From Hydractinia symbiolongicarpus (Eukaryota > Cnidaria > Hydrozoa > Anthoathecata > Hydractiniidae), in contig NC_079885.1 in the NCBI RefSeq assembly GCF_029227915.1, forward strand, positions 16,749,001 to 16,813,000: a stretch of 64,000 nt of DNA, given 5' to 3'. The notes below the pieces were generated by a model. The model saw nothing but the letters and a program-made list of their open reading frames with translations, was not told where the DNA came from and did not search any database. Positions 1 through 8,814 of this stretch are shown piece by piece. The translations under genes and the position numbers were made by a program. The stretch's first letter is position 1. Every line of letters begins with the position of its first letter.

Positions 1-589
1 CGCTGTTAACTACGTGCACAACCCTCCAAAGTCTGTAATATGGCCTTTTGCAGCCTAATAAATACCTTATACGTAAATACCGTGCTTCCACGCTCCAAGG
101 CAGGCTACCACTGGTCTAGTGTTCCCATTATCATTGGACTGCGATGTCCCAAGTCGTTTTCCTTTGCGCTACGGCGTTAGAACACTGTTAAATACGTGCA
201 TAACCCTCTAAACGCTGTAGTATGGCCTTTTGCGGCCTAATAAAGGCGTCATTCGTATATACCCCTGTTCTACCTGCCTGTGCAGGTTACCATTAGTGTA
301 GTCCATCCAGTCTCAATGGACTACAACATCCCAAGTCGTTTTCTTTGACGCCGGGGCGTTGGAAGACTGGCAACTACGTGCACACTCCTGTAAAAGGCTG
401 TAATGTGGCCATTTGCAGCCTGATTAAGGCCTTACACGTAAATACCGTGCTTCCACGCTCCCAGACAGGCTACCACTGGTCTAGTGTTCCCATTATCCTT
501 GGACTGCGATGTCCCAAGTCATTTTCCTTGGCGCGATAGCTCTGGAACACTGTTAACTACGTTCACAGACCTCTGTAAGCCGTAATATT
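1..589. repeat. Satellite array, 182-bp unit (left block)
   Basis: Three full units and one partial unit start at 1, 183, 365 and 547 (period 182 bp). Units share blocks such as CTACGTGCAC near the start, TGTAATATGGCC at about +35 and CCCAAGTCGTTTTC near the end. Units at 1 and 365 carry one middle variant (CTTCCACGCTCC), while the unit at 183 carries another (CTGCCTGTGCAGG), giving an A-B-A alternation. The array is cut at 589 by the Polinton and resumes at 19,860. Confidence 0.9.
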
Positions 590-718
590 AGAGATAGGAA
601 AATGTTCGTTCTGGGACAGCCGCGCACGCATGCACGCACATCATACAGCAAATGTGCAACTGCTCCAGAAATGGTGTCACGCTTCATTGCATAATATATA
701 GGGACTTTCCTAAAATAT
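590..718 (+). repeat. Polinton left terminal inverted repeat
   Basis: The stretch from AGAGATAGGAAAATGTT to TATAGGGACTTTCC is the reverse complement of 19,731-19,859 with scattered mismatches, about 85-90% identical by eye. Both arms share GGGACAGCC, ATCATACAGCAAATG and CACGCTTCATTGC or close variants. Confidence 0.88.
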
Positions 719-727
719 TAATATATA

Positions 728-735
728 TGACGTCA
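728..735. promoter_or_regulatory. TGACGTCA palindrome next to left TIR
   Basis: A perfect CRE-type palindrome lies about 10 bp inside the left inverted repeat. It could serve as a host-factor site for the early genes that read rightward from here, but one 8-bp match is weak evidence. Confidence 0.3.
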
Positions 736-789
736 TCGACAAAAATAGATTTGAGCAGCTGAGCTCGGGATATAATAAAAAACATGAGC

Positions 790-813
790 CATTATCATGA
801 GAACATGATAATG
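790..813. other. Perfect hairpin, 10-bp stem
   Basis: CATTATCATG and CATGATAATG pair perfectly around the loop AGAA. It lies in the non-coding subterminal zone of the Polinton. Confidence 0.7.
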
Positions 814-839
814 CCTGATAGGGTCGTTCGATCCAATTC

Positions 840-1125
840 ATGGTTGCTCGCGTTTGTTCCAGACTATTTAAAAAACCCCAGAAATGTGTAATGGGATAGT
901 TCGAGATAATCCCTAGACAATTATTCTCATTCCATACCCTTTCAAGTCCCAGGAAATGTGTACCAGAGCGGTTCAGTCAGTCCTTCCTACTCAATTTTGT
1001 TCCAGACCATTCAAAAACGCAAGAAATATGTACCGAGGCAGTCCCACAAACCCCAGGGTACTCGCGTATGTCCCGGACCATTTTAAAACCAAGGAAATGT
1101 GCATTAGGCTATTCAAAGGAGAGAT
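840..1125 (+). repeat. Subterminal degenerate tandem repeats of the Polinton
   Basis: Four imperfect copies start near 850, 937, 993 and 1063. Their shared pattern is TGTTCCAGACCATT, then an A-run, then CAGGAAATGTGTACC. They lie between the left TIR and the first gene and have no convincing reading frame. They may bind a replication or transposition protein, which is inference only. Confidence 0.55.
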
Positions 1126-1141
1126 TGGCTGATCTTGCGAA

Positions 1142-1312
1142 ATGCGAGGGGGTATTTATCCCCAATTGCTTGAGGAATATCGACAGAGGAAAGCGGCAAA
1201 GGCCAAAATTAAGGAGGAGCTGCTTCCAATGGCTTGGCATCCTGATAGAGCCATGGACTGGTGTTTTTCGGAGGATGAAAAGGCAGACCTTGAGCTTTTG
1301 TGGAGTAAATAA
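1142..1312 (+). CDS. Small Polinton protein with WHPDR...DWCF motif
   Basis: This 56-residue open frame is intact. It is basic in the first half (EEYRQRKAAKAKIKEEL) and then has MAWHPDRAMDWCFSEDEK, ending ADLELLWSK. The WHPxR..DWC pattern recurs in small proteins of large DNA viruses and Polintons, as I remember the family; its function is not known to me. It is the first gene inside the left TIR and reads inward. An overlapping longer frame from 1068 in another phase looks like a shadow across most of its length. Confidence 0.55.
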   Translation: MRGGIYPQLLEEYRQRKAAKAKIKEELLPMAWHPDRAMDWCFSEDEKADLELLWSK

Positions 1313-1313
1313 A

Positions 1314-1475
1314 ACGATAAATGAACAATGCGATGACTGTGAACGGGTACTCGACACCTATGACAGATGCCTCCGTCCACAGAGGTTCTTCGTAAAGGGT
1401 AAGCTGCTATGCTGGTATTGCTGGTATGGGTATATTACATATAACGGCGGCCACTGTCCATGTAAACGACCCTAG
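1314..1475 (+). CDS. Small cysteine-rich, zinc-binding-like protein
   Basis: About 53 residues contain CxxC (CDDC), CLRP, CWYC and a final CPC, a spacing that suits a small treble-clef or zinc-ribbon fold. No ATG lies in frame at the expected start, because ATG 1320 is in another frame. Either the start codon is lost or a frameshift joins an upstream frame. It sits between the WHPDR gene and the 1501 gene with almost no spacer, as in a polycistronic or tightly packed early block. The role is unknown; such proteins are often nucleic-acid binding. Confidence 0.45.
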   Translation, partial: TINEQCDDCERVLDTYDRCLRPQRFFVKGKLLCWYCWYGYITYNGGHCPCKRP

Positions 1476-1500
1476 TTGAGCCTATCACCAAAATAAAAGG

Positions 1501-2113
1501 ATGTTCAAATTTGGTAATGAGAATTTTAATTCAAGAGACTTTTATGCCAAAGCGAATCCACTAAATATCGAAGATGTAAACATTGAAAATATAGTGCTAA
1601 GTGATGCTATTGCAGCAAACAAGGGCAAAGATGAACGTTTCGTTATTGGTTATAAAAATAGTGACAACAAGCTATCACCTCTATTGATCAAAACACCCAA
1701 AAAGCTCTATTCCAATGGTGCCTCGTGTTATGATGAGGGCTGTTCTCTTACCATATCATTCGATATCTATAACCATCCCGAGTGGCTAGAGAAGTATAAG
1801 AGTATCCTGACCAAGGTAGAGTCATTGGAGGGTCATTGCTTCACCACCCCACCTGTGAAAAAAGGTAAATACTTCACCACCAAGGTGAAGGAGTGGGAGG
1901 GTGAAGTCAGCACCGACTTCCATTCTAAAAAAAGTACCACTAAAACAAAGCTGCGAGTGCAATGCCATCATCAAGTTATCTGGCATCTACAGGCAAGGTT
2001 CAAATTATTATATGCAAACCTACCTGGAGGAGTGTAAGTATAAGGTTGTCGAGTTTTATGGCACCCGCTATCTTAGTGATTCTGACGACGAATCCTTCGT
2101 CGTAGTAGACTAA
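1501..2113 (+). pseudogene. Polinton conserved protein with acidic tail, possible ssDNA-binding protein (frameshifted)
   Basis: The frame opens at ATG 1501 (MFKFGNENFNSRDFY) just after AATAAAAGG. At about 1925-1935 the reading shifts by one, and the second frame runs to the stop at 2111-2113, giving about 204 residues in all. The protein is beta-rich by eye and ends in a strongly acidic tail (DSDDESFVVVD), as seen in many single-stranded DNA-binding proteins. A role in replication beside the protein-primed polymerase would fit, but I see no diagnostic motif, so that is inference. The downstream gene begins 50 bp later, across a 10-bp-stem hairpin. Confidence 0.5.
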
Positions 2114-2123
2114 ATGTGAGAGG

Positions 2124-2155
2124 TTTTGGTATGTTGTTGATTCAGCATACCAAAA
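2124..2155. other. Intergenic hairpin
   Basis: TTTTGGTATG (2124-2133) pairs perfectly with CATACCAAAA (2146-2155) around a 12-nt loop. It fills the short gap between the genes ending at 2113 and starting at 2164. Confidence 0.7.
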
Positions 2156-2163
2156 ACAAAAGG

Positions 2164-2436
2164 ATGTTCATTACCGAATTAAAAAGGAAAGCCAAGGTGT
2201 TAGGTATCCGTAACATTTCAACCATGAATAAGGCCACTCTCATCGAGGCGATTCGTAAGGTTAAATACAAGGATGCCTCCACTCAAACCGATGGACCTTA
2301 CTGCAAACCATGTTCATTGATAGCATTGGATAAACTTCTTGAACAATGCTCGAGAGCTCCTAAGGATAAGCGTAGACGAGTGACATATGATGGAGATTTA
2401 CTGATCGATGGCGATACTGGAGAATTGCTTAATTAA
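2164..2436 (+). CDS. Small SAP/Rho-N-like domain protein
   Basis: This intact 90-residue frame starts at ATG 2164, preceded by AACAAAAGG as at the upstream gene. Residues 4-30 (ELKRKAKVLGIRN...MNKATLIEAI) fit the helix-turn-helix pattern of SAP or Rho-N DNA-binding domains, with the typical GI...KATLIE core. The rest is basic with CKPCS and KDKRRRV. It is probably a DNA-binding accessory protein. A second SAP-like domain occurs at the N-terminus of the polymerase gene at the other end of the element. Confidence 0.6.
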   Translation: MFITELKRKAKVLGIRNISTMNKATLIEAIRKVKYKDASTQTDGPYCKPCSLIALDKLLEQCSRAPKDKRRRVTYDGDLLIDGDTGELLN

Positions 2437-2439
2437 TCA

Positions 2440-2459
2440 AGTATGTTGAACAACATACT
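2440..2459. terminator. Hairpin between convergent genes
   Basis: AGTATGTTG and CAACATACT pair perfectly around AA. It sits in the 61-bp gap between the stop at 2436 (+) and the stop at 2498 (-). A role in RNA 3'-end formation is inferred from position. Confidence 0.5.
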
Positions 2460-2497
2460 AGACCATGTATATTCTTATGAATACGCGGGTGGTTCCT

Positions 2498-3134
2498 CTA
2501 AATACCGCTGATATACTGCGCAGATTGTAGTTTTTTGAGCAGTTCATCTTTCGCCTCCTCTCGACCTTTCGCGACAAGCTGCTGTCGCTCCCGTTCATTG
2601 ATCGAGTCCACGATTTTGCGTGTTCGTTGTCGGGCTTGCTCCTTCAGCAGCATGTACTTTTGCTTTTCCTGCATGATTAAGCTGAACTCATGGTCGCTAA
2701 TCACACTATTCTCCACAGCTCTCGAGATCAAGTCTACGATAGAGTTTAATTTATTTTCCGCCAGTAATCTTATACTTTCATGCTTTTTACTCTTAGTATT
2801 CAGCCTCTTCCCCGCATTCCGTAGACCCGCTTGCGCCAACCCTACGGCAATCGTATTTCCACCCATAGCCACGGCTAATGGTACACCAATTCCGGATAAC
2901 ATACTACCAATGCCAACGCCTGAAGTTATCACACTTACTGCTAATAGCCCTTGATCCATATATCTAACCCACGTATCATGCATTTTGAACTTTTTTGGCG
3001 AATTTGTCCCGCTCTTTAATTTCATTACGTAGATATTGTTCCACTTCTTCGATCTTCTTCAGTCTATAGACTTGTGAACTGTCCTCCGTGGGTGCAGAAG
3101 GTAAAGGCGTGTAAAGCTTTGTAATGTCTGTCAT
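2498..3134 (-). pseudogene. Conserved Polinton protein with hydrophobic core segment (frameshifted)
   Basis: The natural start is ATG at 3134, in the context AATAAATG immediately after the stop of the upstream gene (TAAATG). The first 50 residues (MTDITKLYTPLPSAP, then YRLKKIEEVEQYL) lead into a one-base frameshift near 3005; the rest runs to 2498, about 211 residues together. The middle has a glycine-rich hydrophobic stretch (LLAVSVITSGVGIGSML, then a second one) typical of a membrane hairpin. The C-terminal half is charged coiled coil. I recall similar proteins in cnidarian Polinton-type elements, but their function is unknown. A virion membrane or membrane-penetration role is inference. 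Confidence 0.6.
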
Positions 3135-3836
3135 TTATTCTATGAATAAGCGAATAGTAATTCCAACGAATAAAACGTTTTTATCGTGGTGATACTCATC
3201 CGGCAGCATGAACTCAAGACGAACCGTCGAACCTTTAAAAAGAAGGTATACAAGGTTATCAAAACTCCACGTAAGCATATCTCCCTAGGCACTTAGCTCT
3301 TTGGTGGGAAGCATAGCCAGTATCTTGAATTTTTTTTCGTTAAGCAGGCATCTTTCCTCATCGAGCTGGTGGCAAGTGAGTCTCAATCGCTGGTAAACAT
3401 CAGTCCTTTAGTAGCTATCATGGTCGCCTTCGGTAAACATTCACTTGGTATCAAAATTATACCCCATAAGATCCGTCAGTGTTTTATCGACTATCACAAC
3501 ATATCCTTTACTAACTCTGACTCTACAGACTCCGTTCCTGAGCACGAAAAGTTTGATTCTATCCCCTACTTGACCGTTGATGATACTCAACAAATCCTCG
3601 ATCCTATACAGACCTTTCTCGATCAAGATGAGGGCTTCAAAAGCCCCGACACTAAAGTCCCCATCATTAGTCGACCCAGGCGCCGCTTTGTAAATATTGA
3701 TCTCGTTCTTTTTTCCGAAAAGGTTCAGCCACGTGGGTCGAATACTGATCGATTTCAAGGCTATCCTCGTGTCCTGGCCTAGGTAGTCCTCAAAAATCGT
3801 AGGCTTTTCGTTATCAGTGATATATAGTTGTTTCAT
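3135..3836 (-). pseudogene. Conserved Polinton structural-type protein, candidate minor capsid protein
   Basis: ATG at 3836 opens a frame (MKQLYITDNEKPTIFEDYLG) that stays open to 3441. It is followed after a frame change by a second half that ends at TAA 3137-3135, overlapping the next gene's TAAATG. That half contains an in-frame TAG near 3290. Full length would be about 233 residues. Beta-strand-rich composition, lack of catalytic motifs and position beside other virion genes suggest a single jelly-roll penton-like protein, but I cannot prove the fold. It is transcribed divergently from the gene at 3853, with only 16 bp between the start codons. Confidence 0.5.
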
Positions 3837-3852
3837 GTTTCTTTAAAGAAAG
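3837..3852. promoter_or_regulatory. Compact divergent promoter, palindromic
   Basis: The 16 bp between start codons 3836 (-) and 3853 (+) contain the palindrome TTTCTTTAAAGAAA (3838-3851). Any promoter elements must overlap or lie within coding sequence. Confidence 0.45.
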
Positions 3853-5000
3853 ATGAATATATATTCGTATAAACCCGCAGCCAGGTACAAGTCCAACAGA
3901 GGTGAGTGGCCTCTTGGCGTAACTAACTTGGAGCATCAGGACCTCTACGTGTCTACGATTAAGCATATTTCCGTAGCCTTTCTACAGTTCAACAAATTAC
4001 CCCATCAAAGCTCCCACTAACCTGTTGAACGATCCTGTGAGTGTAAATTGGGAGGGGCGAGCTTTGGAGTATTGGAACATCCAGGTAAATTTCGCTTGTC
4101 ATTGCGCGACAACAGCGCTGGGGATCTCGGCCAAGCACATGAGTGGCTCCGTGCCCCTCGTTCAATCCATTTTCAAATCCCACGTATACTATCACATGAG
4201 ACGTATTCTTGCGGGAATGAAGGTACCCATGCCATACGAAGGAGGCTTTTCCCAATACGAGAACCCCTAATCCACCTCGGGATATGCGCAAATATGTCGT
4301 GAGTACGGTGCGGACCCCAACGCATTGTACAAGTTCAAAGCCCTGGTGTCATCGTTGACAAATGGTAGATGGTGGCCGCAGGTTGATGGGGATTGGGCCA
4401 AGTTTATCATCTCCACTAGCCGGGGCCTGACATCGGAGGGCCTGATGAAGCTTAGGGAAAGTATTCACGTTTACGTGATCTTGCTACTAGGATCCCAAGC
4501 GAGTGCCAAGGCCTCAATCCTAGGCTCTAACGCCGATAACTTCACGGCTAGACAGATCCTCCTGCAGAAATTCGAGGCCATGGTACAGCACAAGGAAAAC
4601 GTAGGTCAAGACATCACCGAATTTCAAAAGGTGCTCCAGTATGCACAGACTCCGGTAAACCTCGCCGTGATGTCCAGCGTGTACATGCTCCCCTCCAACA
4701 TGGACCTCCGCATTGGAAAGATTGTGGGGTATAGCAATAACGTTTTAATCGCGCCATCTAACATAGGTGTAGGTGTGGAGCTAGACCTGAATGAGCCATG
4801 CCGTCAAACATGAGGCATCCTTCACCACACCTCCGAGGCAACATATCGAATCGAAGAAAACCACACCTTGCTGTAATATCACAGTTGGTGCGGCGGCCGC
4901 ACCCCTTTACAAGAAAGCCCACAGGCAGCATGAAGATAACAAGGCCACCGTTATCACGTTGGGAGTAGGACTGATCCTCGCATATATTTGGTGGAAGTAA
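3853..5000 (+). pseudogene. Conserved Polinton virion-type protein with C-terminal TM segment (multiply broken)
   Basis: Starting at ATG 3853 (MNIYSYKPAARYK), the protein can be followed through a frameshift near 4010, an in-frame TAA at 4268-4270 and a second frameshift near 4800, to a C-terminal hydrophobic segment (VITLGVGLILAYIWW) ending at 5000. That is about 380 residues. The centre has YWNIQVNFACHCATTALG, YHMRRILAGMKVP and ILGSNADNFTARQ. I recall this pattern from uncharacterised cnidarian proteins that travel with Polinton genes. Most likely it is a virion protein anchored by its tail. No enzymatic motif is visible. Confidence 0.55.
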
Positions 5001-5025
5001 GTCTAATCTGTTGATCAAGTTAGAC
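5001..5025. terminator. Weak hairpin between convergent genes
   Basis: GTCTAA pairs with TTAGAC over 13 nt; the loop contains the palindrome TTGATCAA. It lies between stops at 5000 (+) and 5032 (-). Confidence 0.35.
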
Positions 5026-5031
5026 GTGAAT

Positions 5032-5280
5032 TTACGACCTTTTTCCTCTCTTAGCCCCGACGTAAGCCACAACAATACCTACAGCAGCAGCCAAGGCCAT
5101 ATACAGATGCTTTGCCGCAAATTCCACAATCTTAGCCGCAACTCTAAAAATGAACGATGCAAAACTACCAATAATCTGAGCTGAGCCAGCCTTACCTGCT
5201 AGGTACTTTATGAATTTGCCGAGTCTTTCAAGCCTGCTCTTTGAAAAGGATCCTGAGTTTTTCAACCAAAGTTTTATCAT
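5032..5280 (-). CDS. Small basic membrane protein
   Basis: An 82-residue intact frame overlaps the end of the upstream coiled-coil gene by about 53 bp in another phase. The N-terminal half is basic and amphipathic (KSRLERLGKFIKYLAGKAG). The C-terminal part is hydrophobic (YMALAAAVGIVVAYVG) and ends KRGKRS. In related elements the coiled-coil gene appears to continue directly into such a hydrophobic tail, so an ancestral fusion split by a frameshift is possible. A membrane-active virion role is inference. Confidence 0.5.
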   Translation of the reverse strand: MIKLWLKNSGSFSKSRLERLGKFIKYLAGKAGSAQIIGSFASFIFRVAAKIVEFAAKHLYMALAAAVGIVVAYVGAKRGKRS

Positions 5281-5794
5281 CCCCTGCGATCTTCATCAAT
5301 GTCTTTTTGATGTGTAGCAGCTGGCTCTGAGTGTCGAATGATAGTAAACCGTGCGCTTTTGCACTAGCCTCTTTTTGATCATGTAGTCGTTCCAGGTCTT
5401 CCTTGGCCTTGGCTATATCCCTGTCCCAGATAGCAAACAGGTTCTCGGATGCTCCAGGTGTGACCTTCTTGCTCTCAAGCCTTTTTACGTTGGCTTCTGC
5501 TTTGTCGATTTCACTGTCGTAGAATACCATTTTGCCCTTCAGGTACTTGAGGTTATCACGTAACGTTTGAAGCTCGCGGTTTAACCCTCTTCTTTCACGC
5601 TCTGTGATATCCCCGCCAAAGGAAGTATCTTCGATCAGGCTCTCCGTGTCATCGAGCACATTCTCGAGTAGCGGCAACATTTCAATGTCATCAGCCTTTT
5701 CATTGACATTATCCAATTCGTTAAGGAGCCTCTGAGCCATAGTTTTACTACCCTTGTGAGGTGTGGTATAGTCGGTAAACCCCATGGTTTGCAA
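5228..5794 (-). CDS. Coiled-coil protein of the Polinton structural block
   Basis: The frame is 188 residues and intact. From about residue 20 it is dominated by heptad-like helices (NELDNVNEKADDIEMLP, TERERRGLNRELQTLRDNL, DKAEANVKRLESKK) and ends with LVEKLRILFKEQA. The start at 5794 directly follows the stop region of the next gene, which ends at 5795, so the two are translationally abutting. ATG 5740 (MAQRLLNELDN) is an alternative start. It is probably a structural or scaffold component; there is no catalytic motif. Confidence 0.6.
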   Translation of the reverse strand: MQTMGFTDYTTPHKGSKTMAQRLLNELDNVNEKADDIEMLPLLENVLDDTESLIEDTSFGGDITERERRGLNRELQTLRDNLKYLKGKMVFYDSEIDKAEANVKRLESKKVTPGASENLFAIWDRDIAKAKEDLERLHDQKEASAKAHGLLSFDTQSQLLHIKKTLMKIAGDDKTLVEKLRILFKEQA

Positions 5795-6160
5795 TCATCC
5801 CGCACCTAACCTCCTCCGTATCTCGAAAACGGTCCTCAATTCACCATTTCTTTTTGTGAGCTCTACACCATCGTAAAGAAGCCGGTTCCCCTCGACTTTA
5901 AACTCGTTATAGTATCTCGCACTCGGTTCTCCCAGCTCCCCACTAAGAGCTTCGTAAAAGCTATCAACCTTCGACCTCAGTAGTTCCCCCCTTGCCGTGA
6001 GAGTCGTGGTGTCACCTTGTGAAGATGTTGCGGGCTCGGTGCCTGTTCCTGGAATATCCTCGGGTCGAAGGATCTCACTCTCGCTACTAAATTCCTCAGG
6101 CTCATATTGAATATCTTCCTCTGGCGTAAAGTCTCCTTCGTATATTGGATTAATCGGCAT
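5795..6160 (-). CDS. Acidic Polinton protein, structural block
   Basis: The frame has 121 residues, starting at 6160 in the context TTGAATAAATG, the same TAAATG start context as at 3134, 9406, 10329 and 10706. The N-terminal half is acidic and disordered-looking (GDFTPEEDIQYEPEEF). The C-terminal half contains LLRSKVDSFYEALSGELGE and a strand-rich end (VFEIRRRLG). I recall similar small proteins next to Polinton capsid genes. It is divergent from the capsid gene with 32 bp between start codons. The function is unknown. Confidence 0.55.
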   Translation of the reverse strand: MPINPIYEGDFTPEEDIQYEPEEFSSESEILRPEDIPGTGTEPATSSQGDTTTLTARGELLRSKVDSFYEALSGELGEPSARYYNEFKVEGNRLLYDGVELTKRNGELRTVFEIRRRLGAG

Positions 6161-6192
6161 TTATTCAATCCCGTAAATCCCTAATAATAAAC
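6161..6192. promoter_or_regulatory. Divergent promoter of capsid gene and acidic protein gene
   Basis: Only 32 bp separate the start codons at 6160 (-) and 6193 (+). The spacer is AT-rich (TTATTCAATCC, CCCTAATAATAAAC). Confidence 0.4.
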
Positions 6193-7491
6193 ATGTACGG
6201 AACTAAGCTAGATCCTAACAGAGAGGTCAAAACTATTCTCGCCATTAAAGGTAAGAAGAAGCGTGTTAAAATCTCCCACAATCCCAGCACGATCAATTAA
6301 AACAAAGATTTGTACGTGGACGTACCTAACTTGGGTAAAGATGATGTAATTTTCCCAGGCTTTCTTAAAATCCTCTTTGACCTAGAGCTAAAGGGGACTA
6401 ACACGAAACGCACCATCGTTAGCAATATCGGGAAGGCTCTAGTACAGAATCTTCGTATAACACTCAACGGGAATGAAGTGCTGAACATCAGCGATTTTAA
6501 TATCCTCGGAGTTTATCGGGATCTCTGACTCCCAAAGTTTGACCGAGGGAACAACCTAATTTTAGAAGGCATAAATCCCAACGATGGTACAATCCGAGCT
6601 CTGCAAGTAAAAGCCAGCGACCAAGTAGGAAATGATGAAGAAAAAGCGATCATGGCAGCTTACGGCAACACCTTTTGCATCCCTATCGGTAAAATGTTCG
6701 AGCTTACGAGGGATCTGCCATTCTATCAAGCAGGCTTACACAACAGGCTGCAGTTCGTAATACATTTTGCACCTCACGACCAAGTCATCAAAGATTCGGG
6801 TACGGCTGCTGCTTGAAGCACGGCAGGCAAGCCAGCTGATAGTGGGTATAAGATCACCAACATCTGCTTAGAGTTTGATAAAGTGACAAACGAGGATTTC
6901 GCGAGTATTATGATGTCTCGATACAGCCTTCTCGCCCTACCCTACGAGAGTGTACTCCGTAGCAAAGTGGTGACCATGAAAAAAGCCGATACCTCCTACA
7001 ATCTCCAGATCGATACCCCAGCAAAATCTCTAAAAGGCATCTTATTACTATTCATAGATCCGGGGAAATTCAAGGCTTACGTCAGTGCCAACGAACAGTT
7101 CTATAATCCTAAGATCGAGAGAATCACGATCACTGTCGAGGGTGAGCCTAACGAACTCTATTCGCACGCGATGTTGCCCAAGGACCATCTCGAGCAAATC
7201 GTTAAATTATTCGAATCCGACGATAGAGAAGTGACCATTGGGCAGTTCATCACTGAGCGCTATGCGCTGTTCATTGATTTCCGCAGTACTCCAGATCACA
7301 GTCTCCATGGTTCTGGAAGGCCCCTGCAAAGGCTTAGTGATGGGATTACCTTACATATGACCAAGAAAGCGGATGGCACGTGGGATATCAGGTGTTACGT
7401 CTACTTCTTGCAAGATGCGCATCTGAACCTTTTGGATGGGAGATTTCATAGTATTCAGCAAACTGTCAGGGTATGGCGAGGCAGAACATAA
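6193..7491 (+). pseudogene. Polinton major capsid protein (double jelly-roll), three in-frame stops
   Basis: A single uninterrupted frame of 432 codons runs from ATG 6193 to 7491 and is broken by stops at 6298-6300 (TAA), 6526-6528 (TGA) and 6814-6816 (TGA). Family signatures are visible: DVPNLGKDDVIFPG followed by LFDLELKG near the N-terminus, IGKALVQNLRITLNGNEVL, FNILGVYRDL, PIGKMFELTRDLPFY, and in the second half KSLKGILLLFIDP with FYNPKIERITITVEG. These are the conserved landmarks of Polinton and adintovirus capsid proteins as I know the family. The length suits a small double jelly-roll subunit that forms pseudo-hexameric capsomers. There is no frameshift; the damage is point stops only. 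Confidence 0.85.
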
Positions 7492-7779
7492 GAGGCACGA
7501 TAAAACTATCGAACAACTTCAAGCTGCTCAAGCCCAATGGGTACGTGACAGACAGAGCAAAATCGATTGGTACAACAAGAGACGGGATAAAGAGCGTGCT
7601 GCGGGTCAGAGTTTGAAAGAGTTAGACGAAGGCATGAGAGAATATTTTATCGCGACGATCGAAAAAGCTCCAAAACTCTCCGACTTCTACACGCCCAGTA
7701 AACAGCAACAAGACGGTGAGCTGACTTCATCGTAGGATCTTTGGCACTTCTAGGTTTCGCGGTGTACAAGTATATGTAA
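7436..7779 (+). pseudogene. Coiled-coil/TM protein downstream of capsid gene (C-terminal frameshift)
   Basis: It overlaps the capsid tail in another frame. FSKLSGYGEAEHKRHDKTIE, then LQAAQAQWVRDRQSKIDWY, then PKLSDFYTPS match a small protein that I recall directly after Polinton capsid genes in cnidarians. The first frame stops at 7733. One base over, a hydrophobic tail (VGSLALLGFAVYKYM) continues to TAA 7777-7779, so the membrane anchor was lost by a one-base shift. It is probably a minor virion or holin-like membrane protein; its function is unproven. Confidence 0.6.
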
Positions 7780-7786
7780 GGAACAT

Positions 7787-7813
7787 TTTTGACATGAAAT
7801 AAAGATGTCAAAA
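7787..7813. other. Hairpin overlapping integrase start codon
   Basis: TTTTGACAT pairs perfectly with ATGTCAAAA around GAAATAAAG. The right arm begins with the integrase ATG (7805). Confidence 0.65.
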
Positions 7814-8803
7814 GCACATATTGTTACGGCTGAAGAAGCAGAAAAGCTAAGTCAAATCTATTACCAACCCGAACATCTCTGGACTGGACGCAAAGCTACT
7901 ACTCTCCGAGCAGAGTGGTCACTCCAAAAAGAGAGTTACTCATTGGCTGACTTGTCAACTCCTATGGCTCAGACATATCAAAGGCCCCAAGCGCATCAAC
8001 TACCCACATTTCACCATCACAAAGCCCAACAAAATGCACCAGTTTGACTTGCTCTACATGCCCCATGACAAGCTGTATGGCAACACCTACAAATACATTT
8101 TAACGGGTATTGATGTAGCTTCGAGGTATAAGGTAGCAAGGCCCTTAAGAACGAAGAAAGCCAGCGAAGTCGCTGGCATGCTCACGGATATATATAAAGC
8201 CGGACCCCTCAAATATCCGAGTATATTCCAATGCGATAACGGTAGTGAGTTCAAATCGGATGTAACGAAGTTGCTGGAGCGTAAAGGGGTGGAGATTAAA
8301 CGGCATATCACAAAATATCACCATACATTTACAGCCTTCGTGGAGTCGTACAACAAGGTACTTGCGGAAAGGCTCTTTAAGCCTCAAGATGCGCAGGAAT
8401 TGGCTTCCGACGAGACTAGCAGTATATGGGTCAAGCACCTGTATACCATCGCCAAAAGCCTCAACAATACCAAGACTGCCATAATTGGCATGAAGCCTTC
8501 GAAAGCGATCAAACTCGACGTTGTCCCACTGGCGAAAAGCGAGGAATATCCTGAAGAAAAGCATCTACCCGATGATGGTCTCTACCTCTATGTACTGCAA
8601 CCCGGCGAGGAACATGGTGATGCTGAAAAACGCGCCACTGACGCTTGGTGGAGCAAAAAATGTATAGACTGGATCGTATTGTGACAGGTACACGTCTCCT
8701 GTCATATTTGAAGGATGGGCCTGATCGAAGCTTTGTGGCGGGGGAGCTTATGCTAGTACCAGAGGATGTTGAAGTACCTCCGAATCATGCAAAAGAATGG
8801 TAA
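7805..8803 (+). pseudogene. Polinton retrovirus-like integrase (two compensating frameshifts)
   Basis: The N-terminal part opens at ATG 7805. The catalytic core (8034-8684) is in a different frame, and the C-terminal part (from about 8660, MYRLDRIVTGTRLL ... VPPNHAKEW) returns to the first frame and stops at TAA 8801-8803, about 330 residues. The DDE core is visible: D in HQFDLLYMPHDK, D in QCDNGSEF, and E in FVESYNKVLAE. HITKYHHTFTAFVESYN fits the rve integrase fold. The protein would catalyse strand transfer of element ends, producing the short target duplication. Shifts lie near 7950-8030 and near 8650. It is the last gene of the rightward block. Confidence 0.85.
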
Positions 8804-8814
8804 ATTTCTCGAGT

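Noticed and set aside
2535-2954. Plus-strand frame of 139 codons rich in Ser and Phe
   Set aside because: Shadow of the minus-strand hydrophobic-core protein (2498-3134).
6526-6816. TGA codons inside the capsid gene as evidence of an alternative genetic code
   Set aside because: TAA also occurs in the same gene, several neighbours have frameshifts, and VPS39 in the same window uses standard stops. Decay explains it better.
8145-8564. Minus-strand frame of 139 codons
   Set aside because: Antisense shadow of the integrase core.
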